A DNA stretch of 64,000 bases, taken from positions 17,415,277-17,479,276 of the forward strand of contig CM060105.1 of the NCBI GenBank assembly GCA_030522415.1. The letters run 5' to 3'. The stretch comes from Channallabes apus (taxonomy: Eukaryota > Chordata > Actinopteri > Siluriformes > Clariidae). The notes under the pieces were generated by a model. The model searched no databases. It saw only the letters and a list, made by a program, of their open reading frames with translations, and was not told the origin of the DNA. Below are positions 27,001 through 41,200 of this stretch, in pieces; the stretch's first letter is position 1, and each line of letters opens with the position of its first letter. A program made the translations under genes and the position numbers.

Positions 27001-28938
27001 ACCCCTGGCCCTACAGCTTGTTATACTGTACACTGTTAAGTTAAGTTAAACCTTTATTTGTCACATATACAAATAAATTGGATCGCCAATCTTCTGATCA
27101 GTAACTCAGTGCAATAACCCCCTGAGCCACCACTACCCCTGCTTGGCCAAAAAAGAAAAGAAAAGAAAAAGTTGCACACCTTGAGATTTTGTTGGATCGC
27201 CTTACGTACACATTTACCCTGGAATTGTTTTACCAACCTGATGCAATGTTAAAACATTTACTTCTGTCTGAATTGACTTGTTTTTTTGGCATCTTGTACT
27301 AATGATTGCAGAGTCAAATTATTGTGTAAAGACTTAAAGGTTGGAACAATGTGGTGTCCAGTTCATGTGTGAAAATGACTTCCTCTCCGTAATATTCCTG
27401 TTCCATCGGGGAAGAGAAGCTCCATAGATGTGATAACCCGGTCATTCAGTACATTCAGGTCGTCTGCTGACTTTTTGAATTTTATTGCCACATACTGTAA
27501 CGTTGTTGAGTCTCGACCTGAGCAACTGAAGCAACTCCAGATCATAACACTGTCTCCAGAGGCTTGTACAGTCGACACTATGCATGATCGCTTCATGCTC
27601 TTCCCTCCTCACACCCTGACACGCCCATCACTTTGGTATAGAGTCATTCTGGACTCATCAGACCACATGACCTTTTCTAGTCCAGAGTCTTTAAGCTCTC
27701 GCCAACAAATAGTGTTCTTATGGACACTTATGGAGTTTTTGTGGAAACACTCTTACGTTAAATATTAAACAGGATTATTACATAACCAAGTAGTTAAGCC
27801 ATTCGTGATTTTGTTTACAACCACTTCACATCACGTTTTTTTTTCTATTTATCACTATCCCTCCAGATTTTAATAATTATTCGGACAGTTCTAAACATAA
27901 TTCTAGTAAATTAAATTTTCGACTCCTTTTGTTTTCTTTTATTCATACAGGCTGTTTAAGAAATAGCTACAACTGTATATCAGATAGCATTAAAAAGAAT
28001 AGATGCAGCTGAAACATACTGTATAGATCACAGCAGGAATTGTTCGGTTAAAGGATTGTAAGTATTTGCCTATTAAATCCAACTGATTTTCCAACAGTAT
28101 TTATAATATGAATAATAAGAAAAACTCACTGGCAAGTAGAACTTGTCTGAGGACGGAGTGGTTTGGCCACAAACACCATAGGCCGTCTCATTGGAGATGT
28201 TCACTGCAGGCACTGTTGTCACCTTGTGGTCCTCTAGAAAAAACTGGGCACCAGGAAGTGGCGAACACGTCACATTTTTAGATCATTTACAGCGCTAATT
28301 CAAAGATAAAATGCAGTCATGATAATTATGTTTTATTAATAGCAGTCGCAAAAAGCCTTAAGCAACATTTGAACAAACTTTATATAACAAAGCTTGCATG
28401 CACATGTAATCACACACACACACATACACACACATACAAAATGTGCTAGGACCTGAGATCTGATTAGAGTTCAGTGTGTTGGCCCGGAGGAGCAGGACAC
28501 ACAAGGCAGCGTGATGAAATTAACCGGTTATCATGAATAGTCCGAAAAAAAAAATCTCTTCACTTTAACCTGATAGCTTTGCTTTCTCACTCAGCGATAT
28601 CGAGCGTGGAATAATAAGGTGTAGCTGAGTCATAGAATTTATTCGAATTTTATACAAGTAAGTAGACATTTTTTTTTTGAAAGAGATCACTTTTTATTTT
28701 AAAAAGTCTGCAAATATTTTGGGAAAAAAAAAGTTGTTAATGATCTTGGCTTGTCATATAATGCAGTATGAGATAAGGAAAGTTCTGAGCTATTTATTTC
28801 TTAGATACAGTGTAGAGTGTGTATATGTGTGTGTTTGTGTGTGTGTGTGTGTGTTTGAGAAAGAGATCTAAATTTAAAAATAAAATAGATGTGAGTCTTC
28901 CAAGGAAGACATGTGTCGCCTGCCCACTAAACAAGCTT

Positions 28939-28970
<32 letters not shown>

Positions 28971-31900
28971 AAAAAAAATTTTTTAAAGCTGTACAAGGAA
29001 AAAAATTGTTGGAAAATAAAATAAATAATGCACATCTACACTTCTTAATTAAAGTTTGGCCAATTTCCCGTGAATGGTTTCGGAGGAGTTGAGGATAGAA
29101 GAAAAGTGTGATCCCTACAGTGAGTGTCTTCTTATACACTGATAATAAATCAGAATTATTAAGTAAAGATTAGACCTGTGTGTGTGTGTGTGTGTGTGTG
29201 TGGCCTAGGGATTTTTTTTTCCAAAGAAATGACACCGTACACTGTATCTTGTCTACTCCAGCCCATGGCTCATAGACGATCTGACATTTTTCTGGCCACG
29301 AGCTTCAGAATTCCGAATTCTTTCTGTTCAGCCTGTAAATCCTGCATTATTTATTCGCTTCTATGTTAATATTCTTGTTCTATTTTTGTAAATCAGCAGC
29401 TTTAATAAAAAAAAAAAATAAATAAAAATATTCTCTGATTACTTATTGTATACATTTTTTTTTTGAAAATGTATGTTCTTCATTTATTTACTTAATTTAA
29501 GTGCAATTTAAACTATGTCACTGTGTAGGGTTGTGGATGTGTCAACTTAAAATTTTATGTGAGTCCTGAAGGCTACAATCTGATTGACTGTCTGTACTTC
29601 TGTGTGATAAAAAAAAAAAAAAAAAGTTGTTTCAATTTGTATGATTCTTGACAGGCTATGAGAAAGTTTCTGTAGCCCTATCCAGGTCAGGTATGGCTTT
29701 AGTACATTTGGAAACAACTACTTAACACAATGCATCATGGGATCAATTAATAAGCTTCTCCCCCCCCCCAGATTTTCTCCCTAATTTAGTCATATCCAAT
29801 TCCTCCCCATCACTAGGGGGCGCTCTCACTCAATCGGGACGGCCGAAGACTATCACGTGTTTCCTCCGAACCATGTGACGCCAGCCGACCGCATCTTTTC
29901 AAACTGCTCACTTAGGCACCGTCGGGGGCGGCGTAACACAGGACAGCGCTATCCGCTCCTTCCGCTTGCGTGAGCTCACAGACGCCCCTGATTGGCTGTA
30001 GAGCCGTGATTAATGTGGGAGCACAAAGTACCTCTCATCCCTCCCCTCTGAGAGAGCTCGGCCAATCAGCTCTCTCTAGACCTCCGGCTGCGAGAGGTTA
30101 CAGCATCACCCGGGAATCGAACTCGCGATCACTTTATCATTGAGTCACTCGGAGGCCCATTAATAAGTACATAACATAATCTCAGGTGTGACAGAGACCA
30201 GCGCTCAGAAAAGCACAGCCATGCAGTTCACGATTGCGTAATCAAAACCTTAATATCTGAAAATCGATTCCGACTATAAATAATAGACCTGATGTGTCCT
30301 GTCGGAGAAAGGTTCGGGAATGAAAAGCTCCACGACTTTAATGAATGAAGGATTTATATTCAAGCTCACGGAATGATTCTGCACTGAGGAGGTTCATTGA
30401 ATTTATTCAACCATAATGAATGTAAATTAAAAGATGTCCTGCACTATATAATGCGGCAAACAAGGGCATTCTGTATAAGACGGAGTGCTAATGAGGTGTT
30501 AATGTGCTGTCGTAATAATAACATGGACACTTTAATGACTCCGCCGTGTGATTATTATTATTATTATTTATTTTTTTTATTATTATTATTATTATAATTA
30601 TGCTTGGGCTGCTTGTGTCTTTTATATGCTAAAGAACCGCTCAGAGGCAGGAGCGGCCGCAGAACTCCACTTGACGGCGGATCGCTTGCAGCTCTGAGGC
30701 ATTAGTATTCCTGCGGGGTTTTATTTTTTTTCTGAGCAGCTGACTCACAGCTCCTCAACATGCACGATGGTGGTGTAAGTGGAAGTAGATGGAATACCAT
30801 GGTCCCCGGTGCACTCAGACCTCACCGTGTGAAATCAGAGACCTCGGTGAAGCCCCGTGGCAGTCACGACACTCACCATGTTGAAGACGGCCATGACGAG
30901 GATCAGCACGGTGGTTGCCATGGTGAGGACGAGCCGGACGCAGGGCTTGTTGGCGCTGAGTAAGGACGAGCTCGGGAGAAGAGAGCAGGAGGTCACGCGA
31001 CCCGATCGCTACGGCAACAAGGAAACATGTCTGAACTCCCACTAATGTCATTAGCATACTCGCTCCAAGGTTACTAAATGTCAGATGTACAGTGTGCATA
31101 TTTGTGAGACAATAAAAGGCATCTGAATCCTCTCTGCATTGAAATCCTTGATTGCAAGCATCTGAAACGACATAATATCCTGATACGAATCAAACGAGAA
31201 TCAGATCGCATTACACACAGTATGCAGTTCGCAAAGTTTTCGAATCGTACGCTGACCCGTAAACGATACTATTTCTGTGCAAAGAAAAACAAAAATGGTC
31301 TAGTTTCAGTACCATGGGACACGCTGGCCTTTTTTCCTCCCCTTTTAAGTATCTGATGTTGTGTCATGTTTGACAGGGCACTGCTAAACCCCATTCTGAC
31401 CATCTGCTCATGTCTGAAGCTTTCACAGTGACAGGTTAACGAGGCTCTTCAGAGCATCAGAGACACGGAGAGCAAAAATAAAAAAAACCCCACAAAGATC
31501 TTTTCACCTGGGACATGTGCACGTCAGACACACATGTTACACACTTAGACAGATTTGGTTCACAGCAAGAGGTTAAAAATAACATTAATCAGAGACGAAA
31601 TGAGATCTGCATACAGAAAGTGCCGGTTTTAGCAGGATGGAATAAAAAAATGCATCATTCATAAAATATCGTAACACCCTTCATAGCAGGCTTCTATTCC
31701 CTCAAGAACTCACTCATCCTTATCTATACCGCTTTATCCTGTATACAGGCTTGTAATGGGCTGGGGTCTATCACAGGAGCCTTAGAGCACGGGGCGAGGT
31801 ACACCTTGGACAGGGTGCCAATCCATTGCATGGCACACACGAATATACACACACTATGGGAAATTTGGGAACGCCAATTAGCCTAATCTGAATGTTTTTG

Positions 31901-34900
31901 GACTGTGGGAGGAAACCGGAATACCTGGAGGAAACCCCCTAAACTCCAGACACACAGAGATGGGAATCGAACCTGGCGGTGCAAGATGACAGTGCTAACC
32001 GCTACACCAACAAGTATATTTTTGAATCAATGATCAGTTATGATTTTGAACTTTACTAGAGTTTTGAATGAGTCGGATTTGAGTTTTGTACTGAAAACCG
32101 GGTTTGTTTTTGAATTTTACTAAAATAAATGAAGTTTATAAATATGTTGTTTAATGAGTTTCACATTAAGGTAGTGTGGTTAGCGCGGTCGCCTCGCACC
32201 TCCAGGGTCGAGGATTCGATTTCCGCCTCGGGGTCTGTGTGCATGGAGTTTGCATGTTCTCCATGTGCTTGGTGGGTTTCCACGGTGTGTATACCAGATT
32301 CCTCCCACACACAATCCAAAGACATGCAGATTAGACTAACTCGCGTTCCCAATTTGCCTGTAGTGTGTGAGTGAGTATGTTAGTGTGTGTACTGTATGCT
32401 TGTGCCCTGTAATGTACAGGCACCCTGTTCAGGGTGCACCCCTGATAAGGCCCTAAGCCTACTGAGATAGGCTCCAGGTCTCGCACGACCCTGTACAGGA
32501 TAAGTGGTATAGAGAATAAACGAGACAGCCAGTTTTGCATAAACAAGTTATGATTATTTATCATTATTAATTTTTGCTCAATTTATACATTTTACTCGAG
32601 TGGAAATTCTGCTCGTAATTTAAATATGTTGATCCATGAATCATTTTTCAATGCATTTAGAAGAAGGATGAAATATAAGCAAAAATACTAACTCGCATAC
32701 ATCTGAGCCCATGCGTGCTAATGGACAGAAAAATATCTTTATTCGTATTCATTCTAGCCTAGTTTGAAGGAAATACACTCCATGATATCTTTTCTCACCC
32801 TGCCACATTCACCTCCTACGTACATCTTTACCTTTAAGTTGAGACATGCTTACTTTAGATATAATATTGCTACTTCTAAAATGTGCAAGGCAGGCAAGGG
32901 GTCAACTGAGACCAGCTTTGAGAATTACTAATATACTGTATATACTGTAGCAAGGGCTTGTTTTGGTCTATGTGAGCCCTTTTGGCATATTGCAAGAATA
33001 ATGCCATAAACTACAAGTACTCGATTTGTTTAATTGCTGCTCAGCTTTTATTGGCCAAAACACAGTATTGGTGATTGCTGATTTCATTACATTTTTTTAT
33101 GTTATACATATAATATAGAAAACTTTAGAAGCCTACTTCGTTTGGTAAAAGCTTAAAAAGCGAAAAATCTGTAGTGTCCGTAACAAATTTGCATTTTAGA
33201 AAAATGCACTTTTTTCGGGTTTATGTCTTTTCATGTGAAATCTAAATTGGCCAAGTTTCATCTGAATGACAGTTAAAAGATTTGTACTGTATTCAAAAAA
33301 AGTTACAGACACTACAGTACATACTGTAAAAGGGCATGAAGTTGTATTTACTGTAGCAAATGTGTATCTTTTTATCTGATTTACAAAAAAACGAAGCATG
33401 GATCAGGAGATAAAAACTATTATTAAATAAAATTATCCTATCTGAGAATTCACTTTTTCACCTAGGTGAGACACTTTTAGCACCAATCCCATGTTTTGGC
33501 TGTATAGCATCTTTATTGTATAATCCGACAAGGAGAACACATTATCATGCAGTCTGGATAATATTTTATTAGACTTTTGTATAGTGTTAATGATAAATTA
33601 TCTTGAAAGGATGCTGTAGTCAGACAGATATATAACTGTGCTAGTGAGTTTAAATCCCAGCACTGCTAAGATGCCGTGGTTGGATCCATTAACCGAAAAA
33701 CTTTTAACCACTTAACTGCAAAGTTGTATCCTGTCTCAGTTTGTCACTTTGAATGAAAGCTTCAGCCATGTATCTGAATGTAAATGTGCACTTGTTTCAT
33801 ATGTAAATGTCTTAGTACTGTACATAGAGGTGACCTGGTGATGCATTCAAACTCTACAGAGTTTTAAAGTTAATATTAGTAAGTCATCATATCCCTAGAT
33901 CCAAACCTGATTTTAGACACTGATGCACAGATTAAGGACAAAGAGCGAATTATTTAAGGCTTCGTGTTTAATCATCATGATTACATTTCATCCGAATGCC
34001 CTTTACTTTTAGATACATTCATATAAATCTCACTTTCCCATGCACTGTATTTGTGGATAAAAACACAGAAAAAAAAAGAGCAGCACATAAAGCAGGTTAG
34101 AGTGAAAGTACTACAAATCTATGGCTGCTACTACTACAGTCCACATTGATATAAAAGACCGGCCGAGAGACTTAAAAAGGCCATTAGAGAACCTGATGAC
34201 CTTTTCCAAGAGAATCAAGCCATTTCCTTGCTTCAAGTGGAGATCTGAGAATGTTGTCCTTGTATGTGATGTTTTATTTGTACAGAAAAGCAAGCAAAAA
34301 GTAAAAAAAAAAACCTGACCTTGATACAATGGTCCCTGTGTTCCTTTCTCTTTTTTCCAGCAATTTGCAGCTCTCAAATGCATTTTAGCTTGATGCGTAT
34401 TAATATTTTGTGCTGATTTTTCTGCAGGAAAGTGGCCTTCCTCTGAGCATGTTTATACTTTTAATCAAAAAAGCATGTTTCTTTTACCAAGGGCATCCGG
34501 TTTATAATAATCGGAACTAAGATACTCTGAGTTTAATTGCGAAAAAGAAAAGCAGGGCAACATTCTCTCTCTCTCTTTCTCTAAGAGAGGTGATTTTCTA
34601 CTGTGATATAAGGCCAGGTTTCTATAAAACGTCACACCTAATGTACATTATTACAGTCTTTTGTACACTACGAAGTTCGGATTTATTTTCTACATTCTAG
34701 AATAATACTGGATTTTCCCCAAAAACTACATGAAATAATACATATCAATGTGTTCAGACATATCAGACACCAACTGTTCAAAAGGAGATCGTTGTATATT
34801 TTAGACACATTTAGCATCGTTGTACAGTGTAGGAAAAAAAAGGGTAAAATTCAGGAAAGACCAATGAAATAGAAGGTGTGTCCAAACTTTTGACTGGTAC

Positions 34901-35188
34901 AGACTTCAACCTTTGAATTTTGTCATTCTGTTGGCAGATTATTGCCTCTTTTTTTTTTTTTTTTAGAAATAAATGCTTAAAAAATGCAATGTTTTTTTTT
35001 TATCATTATTATTATTATAGTGAGTAAAGTGCCTAGGAATAATGATGTATTAACCTTATATTAGATTTATTGTATGCTTATATATCATTTATAGACTTCA
35101 AGCTCTGAATTTTGTTATTCTGAATTTTTTTTATTATAAATAAATGGTTATATACAATTTCTATTATTATTATTATTATTATTATTAT

Positions 35189-35220
<32 letters not shown>

Positions 35221-38200
35221 AGTAAAATGCGTAGAAATAATTATGTATTAACCTTATATTAGATTTATTGTACAACATATACTTATGAAACATATATAAT
35301 GTTAAAAAAAACATATATATAATGTTTTTTATATTAATATTATTTAATTTAATTAACACCAGTGTTGTTTAATTCTCGATTGTTTTGGGCTATAAGGTGT
35401 TGATTTTATTTCTGTGGACAGTATTTCAGGCTCCTATAGCAACATCCTTCACAGGGACTAGAATATCAGATGCATAAACAAACAAATAAATAAATGCATA
35501 ATTGCTGATTTTGTGAGAAGATCTGTATTTAGCATTTTTTGGAAGGAGTCTCCAAGGTCATTGCTTTTTAAAAGTCATAGAATAAAAAAAGAATAGTAAA
35601 CTCTTCAGGACAGAGGGGTTTGAGCTTTCAGCTTTCCCAGCAACTCGACAATAGCTGGGTTTTCTGTGTTATAATGCAATACGTACTGTAAAAACGAATT
35701 TATATCTTTTTCAGAATTGTAATTGCTGTAGTATGTGAGGAACAAAACACAAACAGGCTTAAAAGGTTTAAAGGAAAATAAGCTGCATAACACACCTCAC
35801 CTCTGTGTTTGGTTATTTTCCCATAACACCGTGCCTCGTCGTGCTTTGTTCCCGACCCAATTTACTGTATAAGCACAATCCTCTGAACCCAGTTGAACTC
35901 TGATTAATGTTAGAAGTTCACTCACCAGTATACGGCCCGCGAAACAAATGATGAGGATAAGAGTTAGTAACAGGAAGGTCGTTCCGAAAGACACACTAAG
36001 CATGGCGGTCCTGTTTGAGACAAAACAGTTCAGCTCTTTATTGTTCTTATTGTCCTCGATTGTATGTTAGTGAATTTAGCATACAGAAACATAGTGTATA
36101 CTCGCTGACATTGAAAAGCATAAGGCTGCATTTTGCATTTACATCACATGATCAGTGGCCATTTTTAATAATAATAATAATAATAATAAAAACACTCATA
36201 TTGCACATTTGAACATATTGATCCAATCTCATGATAAAATTCTCATTTCTTTTCTAAATAAGACAAATAGAAGTAAATGTTTGATAGTACAACAGGTCAT
36301 GATATCCGTTCCCAAGTAGTTTTATTATGGTTATGGTATTCGTTATGAACATCATGTGAACAGGTATCATTTATTTATTTATTTGTTAATGGAATTGTCT
36401 CTGATTTCTCCCTTATTCGCCATTCACTACACTCCGACGCCAACGGCAGTGTTAATAAAAAGACAAGGCAATGCCTAAAAGAAACTATAAGCATCACAGC
36501 AGCTCATTTTAATGGTGCTACAAAATGGCTATAACAGCCGAGTGTGAAAGTGAGGACACATTAGAGAGAGACTGGAGATGGGAAGATCAATGAGTGCTTT
36601 CAGGTGTCTGAATGCGATTCCGGCTGAGGACAGTTAATTAGAGTGATGATGAACTCATTTCTCCCATAACAAAAAGGCATGATTTCTGTGCTTTTATTCA
36701 CAAAATCCATATTAGTCTCCTACATGTCCATCACACATCCATCATTTCATTTGTCGGTTTGTGTCTTCATCCGTCCCTGTACTCTGTCTGGCTCAGGTTG
36801 TGCAGCTAATGTGATAATGTGGCTAACATAGAGAGCCGAATGGCTAGGGTATAATTATTTTAGGAGCGTAAGACGAGCTGAGAAAGTGAATAAGTGAGGA
36901 CTTACTTTGGCAGGACTAAAATCTGCACGATGAAAATGCAGAAGAAGATGAAGCACGCGCAAGTGACGTAGTACTTAAACGCTGGCAAGGCTGTCGCTCT
37001 GTACTGTAATACATAAAACAAAGACGAAGAATTTCTCTATGTAATCATGACATAACAGTTAAATACAAAACAAAAATCCCAGCCAATTATTCATAAGAAT
37101 TCATTACAATTGTTTATGATGGTTTGAATAAACAAATCCTGTTAGCTGACTTAAAAACGCCGATGTCGACCCCTTGACTTACAGTATGTGGTAGGTAGTG
37201 TTAAGACAATTTCCACCCTTACATGTCATGGTGGTGAAATATTCAATCAATTAACTCTTCTAAATGAAGCTCAGATGTGCCACTTGAACTCTATACATCA
37301 TACAGTAGTTATAGTACAAATATGAAAATTTTATGTTTTACAATGTTATATACTGACTGACAAAAACAGCAGGAGTGTGTGAATTATTTTCTGAGTTTAA
37401 TTTTCTGGGTTTAATTGGAGGGCAATAAGGACTTTTCTCACTGTCAAACCTTAAAAAAAAAAGAATAGAGGGAAAACAGTGGAAGAACACAAGCAAAATG
37501 ATAATAAAAAAAGCAGAAGGAATCCTTAAAAATAAATAAATAAATAAAGAATACAATAATAAAATTCATTCATTCAAATTACCCAAGAAAAAAAACAAAG
37601 CATGTGTCCTTCAAGCACAGTCTCAATATCTTGATAAGCAATTAAGCAAATTATGTTCCAAAAAAAAAAAAAATGAAAATTTGCCACCTGTTTATTCCTA
37701 TCAGATAATGTCAGTACTGCTGTAATCAGGTCTATTGGTGATTTTCGATATTCTTGTGGGATGTGATCTTAGGAAGCGTTTACAAGTGCGACCCAAAACC
37801 GAACACATGGGATTTTTTTGGGCTAAGTTTAGACATAGCGAACATTCAGACATGGAGAGAATGTCATTAGATTGCACACAAGATGTCTCCGAACAGACCA
37901 TACCTCTTTCTCCAGAGTCTTATTGTGAAAGAACAGAGATATCCTCTGAATATCCTCAGACTTCAGCCACTGCCTGACAAAAAACAAGGACGAAAATGGT
38001 GAGCATTCTTACCTTCCTCAAAGTAAACGACTAGCAATTATCATGAATTTAGCAGCAGTCGAAAATCCTCTGACTGTCCGCTTTAGCTGTGTTTAAAATC
38101 ATGAAAGGATTTCTCTATTTAATCATCCAGAAGAGAAAACTAGCACCACTCACTTTTGTGCACTGATGCCATCAATTGTACGAATCATCCGCTCGTTCAG

Positions 38201-41200
38201 CTCCTCTTCGAACCTCTTCTTCTGAGACTTTGTTCTGAATGGGAGAAAAATGACACATGAGCAGTCCGAGAGAGAGACGGATCGGGTCAGTGATGAGTTT
38301 CTCACTAACGCTCCGAGGACTGACCTTTCTGATCTCCCGGGGAAATGATGGTGTCCCATTGGCACATCCTGAAAAAGACAGAAAATGATGACATAACCAC
38401 TGTGGACAGAGTATCACACATCTAAATGAACATGGTGATAGTGAAAAGATATTTAAGCATGAATCCTTTAAATATAAAATTTATGAATATTTTTTTTTTG
38501 TAATTTAGTTTAGAATAGAAAGAAATAAAACACTGATTGTCTGTGTATCCTTATGAACCATAAGCTAAAATGTGTAAATAAGCTTTGGAAGTTTTAATAT
38601 CTGCATTTAATTGGGTGCTTTGTTCAACCATGCAGTGAAAAGAAATAAAAACAAGGCACTAAATACTGAATTTTATGACAGAAATGTTTTCATTTAGGCC
38701 TGCAAAAACTATAAAGAGGAATAAAACATTGTATTTAATCTAGTCTCTATCTACTGCGCCTGAAGAGTAAGTGTCATCATTACCAGAGACAGAAAACCTG
38801 TATACTCCACTCTCACTTACAATGGAAATCGTCTCAGGTTACTTTGCTGTAACCCTGTTCCCTGAAAAGGCAGGAACGAGATGCTGCGTGAAAACGCTAT
38901 GGGAACCATTTTGTCCTGTTGCTGGTTGTGAAGCATGTGTGCAAACACACCAAATTTTTGGCTATATATAACCTCGGTCAGGTGACGTCATCTGATTAGA
39001 CGCAGCTGCAGGTTATAAATACTAGTGAGCCGGCGACAAACCTCAGATTAATTTGTCTGAACGGACGTCCGGTCACGTGGTAGTGCGGCATTAGGACGCA
39101 GCATCTCGTTCCCGCCTTTTCAGGGAACAGGGTTACAGCAAAGTAACCCGAGACGTTCCCTTTCAAAGGCTTTTCTCGATGATGTGTGAAAACGCTATGG
39201 GAATGAGAATACCAACGCCGCCACACTACAAGTGTCTGGACCCCCAGGTTGTGTAGCGTGTGCGCACAAGGCCAGGAAGTCTCAGGTCTATGTCTGGGAA
39301 GCTGACTCGAGGACTCGTGAGCCTGGAGTGGCATGGACATCCAGACTATAAAATCTTACAAATGTGTGCGGAAAGGACCAACCCGCCGCATCACACACTT
39401 GTTGCAGGGGAGTACCTCTTGCAAGAGCAATGGATGAGGCGACCCCTCTGGTCGAATGAGCCCTGACTCCTAGAGGCGAAGTGAACCCAAGCGCCTCATA
39501 GAAGAGGGCAATAGCACCTCTCACCCAGTGTGACAAAGTTTGTGTGGTGGCGGCCGCTCTAAACATTTCTGTAAGTGATGTACAGTCACTCCTTGGTCTA
39601 GCCTGATTTTCTTCAGAGCGTTGTTTATGGATTCGACTCGAGCAAGAGACACATGTGCCTGCATAGCGATCGAATTCCACCTGACGCCCAAGTATGTTGT
39701 CATCAAAAGAGAACGCTTTTCGTGGGGTTGAGTCTCAATCCCAGCGAATGAAGATGAGCTAGGACGACATCCCGGTGTCGAAGTGCTAGCTGCTGAGACT
39801 GGGCTAAGATTAGCCAGTCATCTATGTAATTCAAAATGCGGATGCCCTGGAGTCTCAAGGGAGCCAGAACTGCATCCATGCATTTTGTGTATGTACGGGG
39901 TGATAGGGCTAGAAGGAATGGAAGGACCCGAAATTGGTAGGCTTTTCCCCCAAAAGTGAACCTCAGGAACTTCCTGTGCTGTGGCAAAATTTCTATGTGA
40001 AAGTATGCGTCCTTTAAATCTATTGTCACAAACCAATTCTGTGGTTGGATTTGTGAGACAATAATATTTATGGTCAACATTTTGAAGTTGCATTTTTTGA
40101 GATAGCGGTTCAAACCGCGAAGATCCAAAACTGGAAGCAGTCTCCCGTCCTTCTTGGGGACCAGGAAGTACCGACTGTAGTAGTCTGACTCCATATCTGG
40201 AGGAGGAACCTGTTCTATGGCTCCCTTCTGCAGTAGTGTCTGGAGTTTGGAACTCAGAAAATGCGCCCTTTCCGGTATCACAGAAGTGGAGACCACACCG
40301 TTGAAACGCGAAGGGCGATATGTAAACTGGATCGTGTATCCTTTCTCTACAGTCTTTAAAACCCAGGGAGATATGCCGGACAGTAGCTTCCACGCTGCCA
40401 GCTTCTCCGAAAGGGGTACGAGTACTTCTACTGGGTGGCCGACGGCCTCGACTCCTGAGCACGGCGTGGGAGAAATTTCTATCTGGTGAGCTTATGTTTT
40501 TTTTTTCCTCTCTGTTGTAATGATGCTTGCTGCACACACGCAATTCACAATGTCGGTGAAGACAAATGATCTGAGGTTTGTCGCCGGCTCACTAGTATTT
40601 ATAACCTGCAGCTGCGTCTAATCAGATGACGTCACCTGACCGAGGTTATATATAGCCAAAAATTTGCAGTGTTTGCACACATGCTTCACAACCGGCAACA
40701 GGAAAAAATGGTCCCATAGCGTTTTCACGCAGCATCGAGAGAAGCCTTTGAAAGGGAACTGTTGGGTGACCTCATCTCAATATCCTGAGCTACAACTTTT
40801 CCCAAAATGCACTTTAAAAATGTTATTCTGTTTGAGGATCAAATTAGAAAAGAAAAGCTGGTTCCTTACTAAGGGGATTCGTAGGAGGAAGATCTGCTGT
40901 AGTCCTATTTATTCTAGGTACTAATAAAGATCCTGCACCTTTTAATCAACACAAACACGGTGGCTCATTATAAATCACTTAGAAACTGTTGGCTCTATTG
41001 TGCTACATTTTACTGGAAGTCAATGTAGTGAAGATAAATTATGCATAATATAATTAGACTTTATGGTTGTAGTACAGTATGAACTCTAGTATGACTAACC
41101 GGAGCAAAGCTTTACAATAATTCAATCACTTCAATTAATATCAAATAATAATAAAGTACGGATTTCGTAAAATTATCTCTGTGTGCTTTTGACGAGAGAC

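Larger units (their letters stand above)
17596..28129. other. Intron E15-E16, 10.5 kb
   Basis: Contents in order: GT run (18000-18026), S2 SINE copies (18590, 19235), S1 copy (19395), S1 with nested S2 (20993-21436), deleted Tc1 (22501-23812), S2 (24085), Tc1 fragment (24831), S1 (25765), a possible Tc1 piece (26225-26480), S2 copies (26815, 27040) and a Tc1 remnant (27385). I see nothing recognisable in 17600-18430, 19640-20990, 21440-22500 or 25020-25760. Confidence 0.65.
30956..35925. other. Intron interval E13-E14; one exon not found
   Basis: Nearly 5 kb. It holds S1 copies (31720-32008, 32170-32512), the dispersed repeat (33165-33560), a possible SINE piece (33630-33800), the end of a Tc1 family (34720-34906) and an ATT/AGT run (35160-35217). 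Mammalian ADCY2 has about 20 further residues here (QCSKK...SSGII). I scanned the minus strand for a matching AG...GT interval of length 3n+2 containing the LxWL pattern and found none that convinces. Confidence 0.6.
38830..40760 (-). mobile_element. DIRS-like tyrosine-recombinase retrotransposon, internally deleted
   Basis: Inverted terminal repeats of about 168 bp lie at 38885-39053 and 40563-40730, both containing CTATATATAACCTCGGTCAG and TGCAGGTTATAAATACTAGT. An internal complementary region at about 39098-39182 is made of two halves. One is complementary to the outer left edge (38830-38884) and the other to the outer right edge (40731-40760). This arrangement is the hallmark of DIRS elements. 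Coding remnants on the minus strand are reverse transcriptase followed by the end of a tyrosine recombinase. Gag, RNase H and methyltransferase regions are not seen, so the copy is defective. Confidence 0.88.

Noticed and set aside
30815..31099. 94-codon minus ORF
   Set aside because: It is out of frame with the ADCY2 E14 reading and has no conserved domain.
31375..31395. Candidate missing exon beginning CAGTGCCC
   Set aside because: It starts with Gln-Cys as expected, but hits a stop after 12 codons and has no donor.
33716..33790. Candidate for the missing exon (minus frame with TWLKLSF)
   Set aside because: No pyrimidine tract or consistent phase, and the sequence resembles a SINE tail, so it was not accepted.
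35797..35925. Candidate missing exon ending at a good GTGAGG donor near 35800
   Set aside because: The phase-0 reading gives a stop, it lies too close to the E13 donor for a normal intron, and the translation does not resemble ADCY2.
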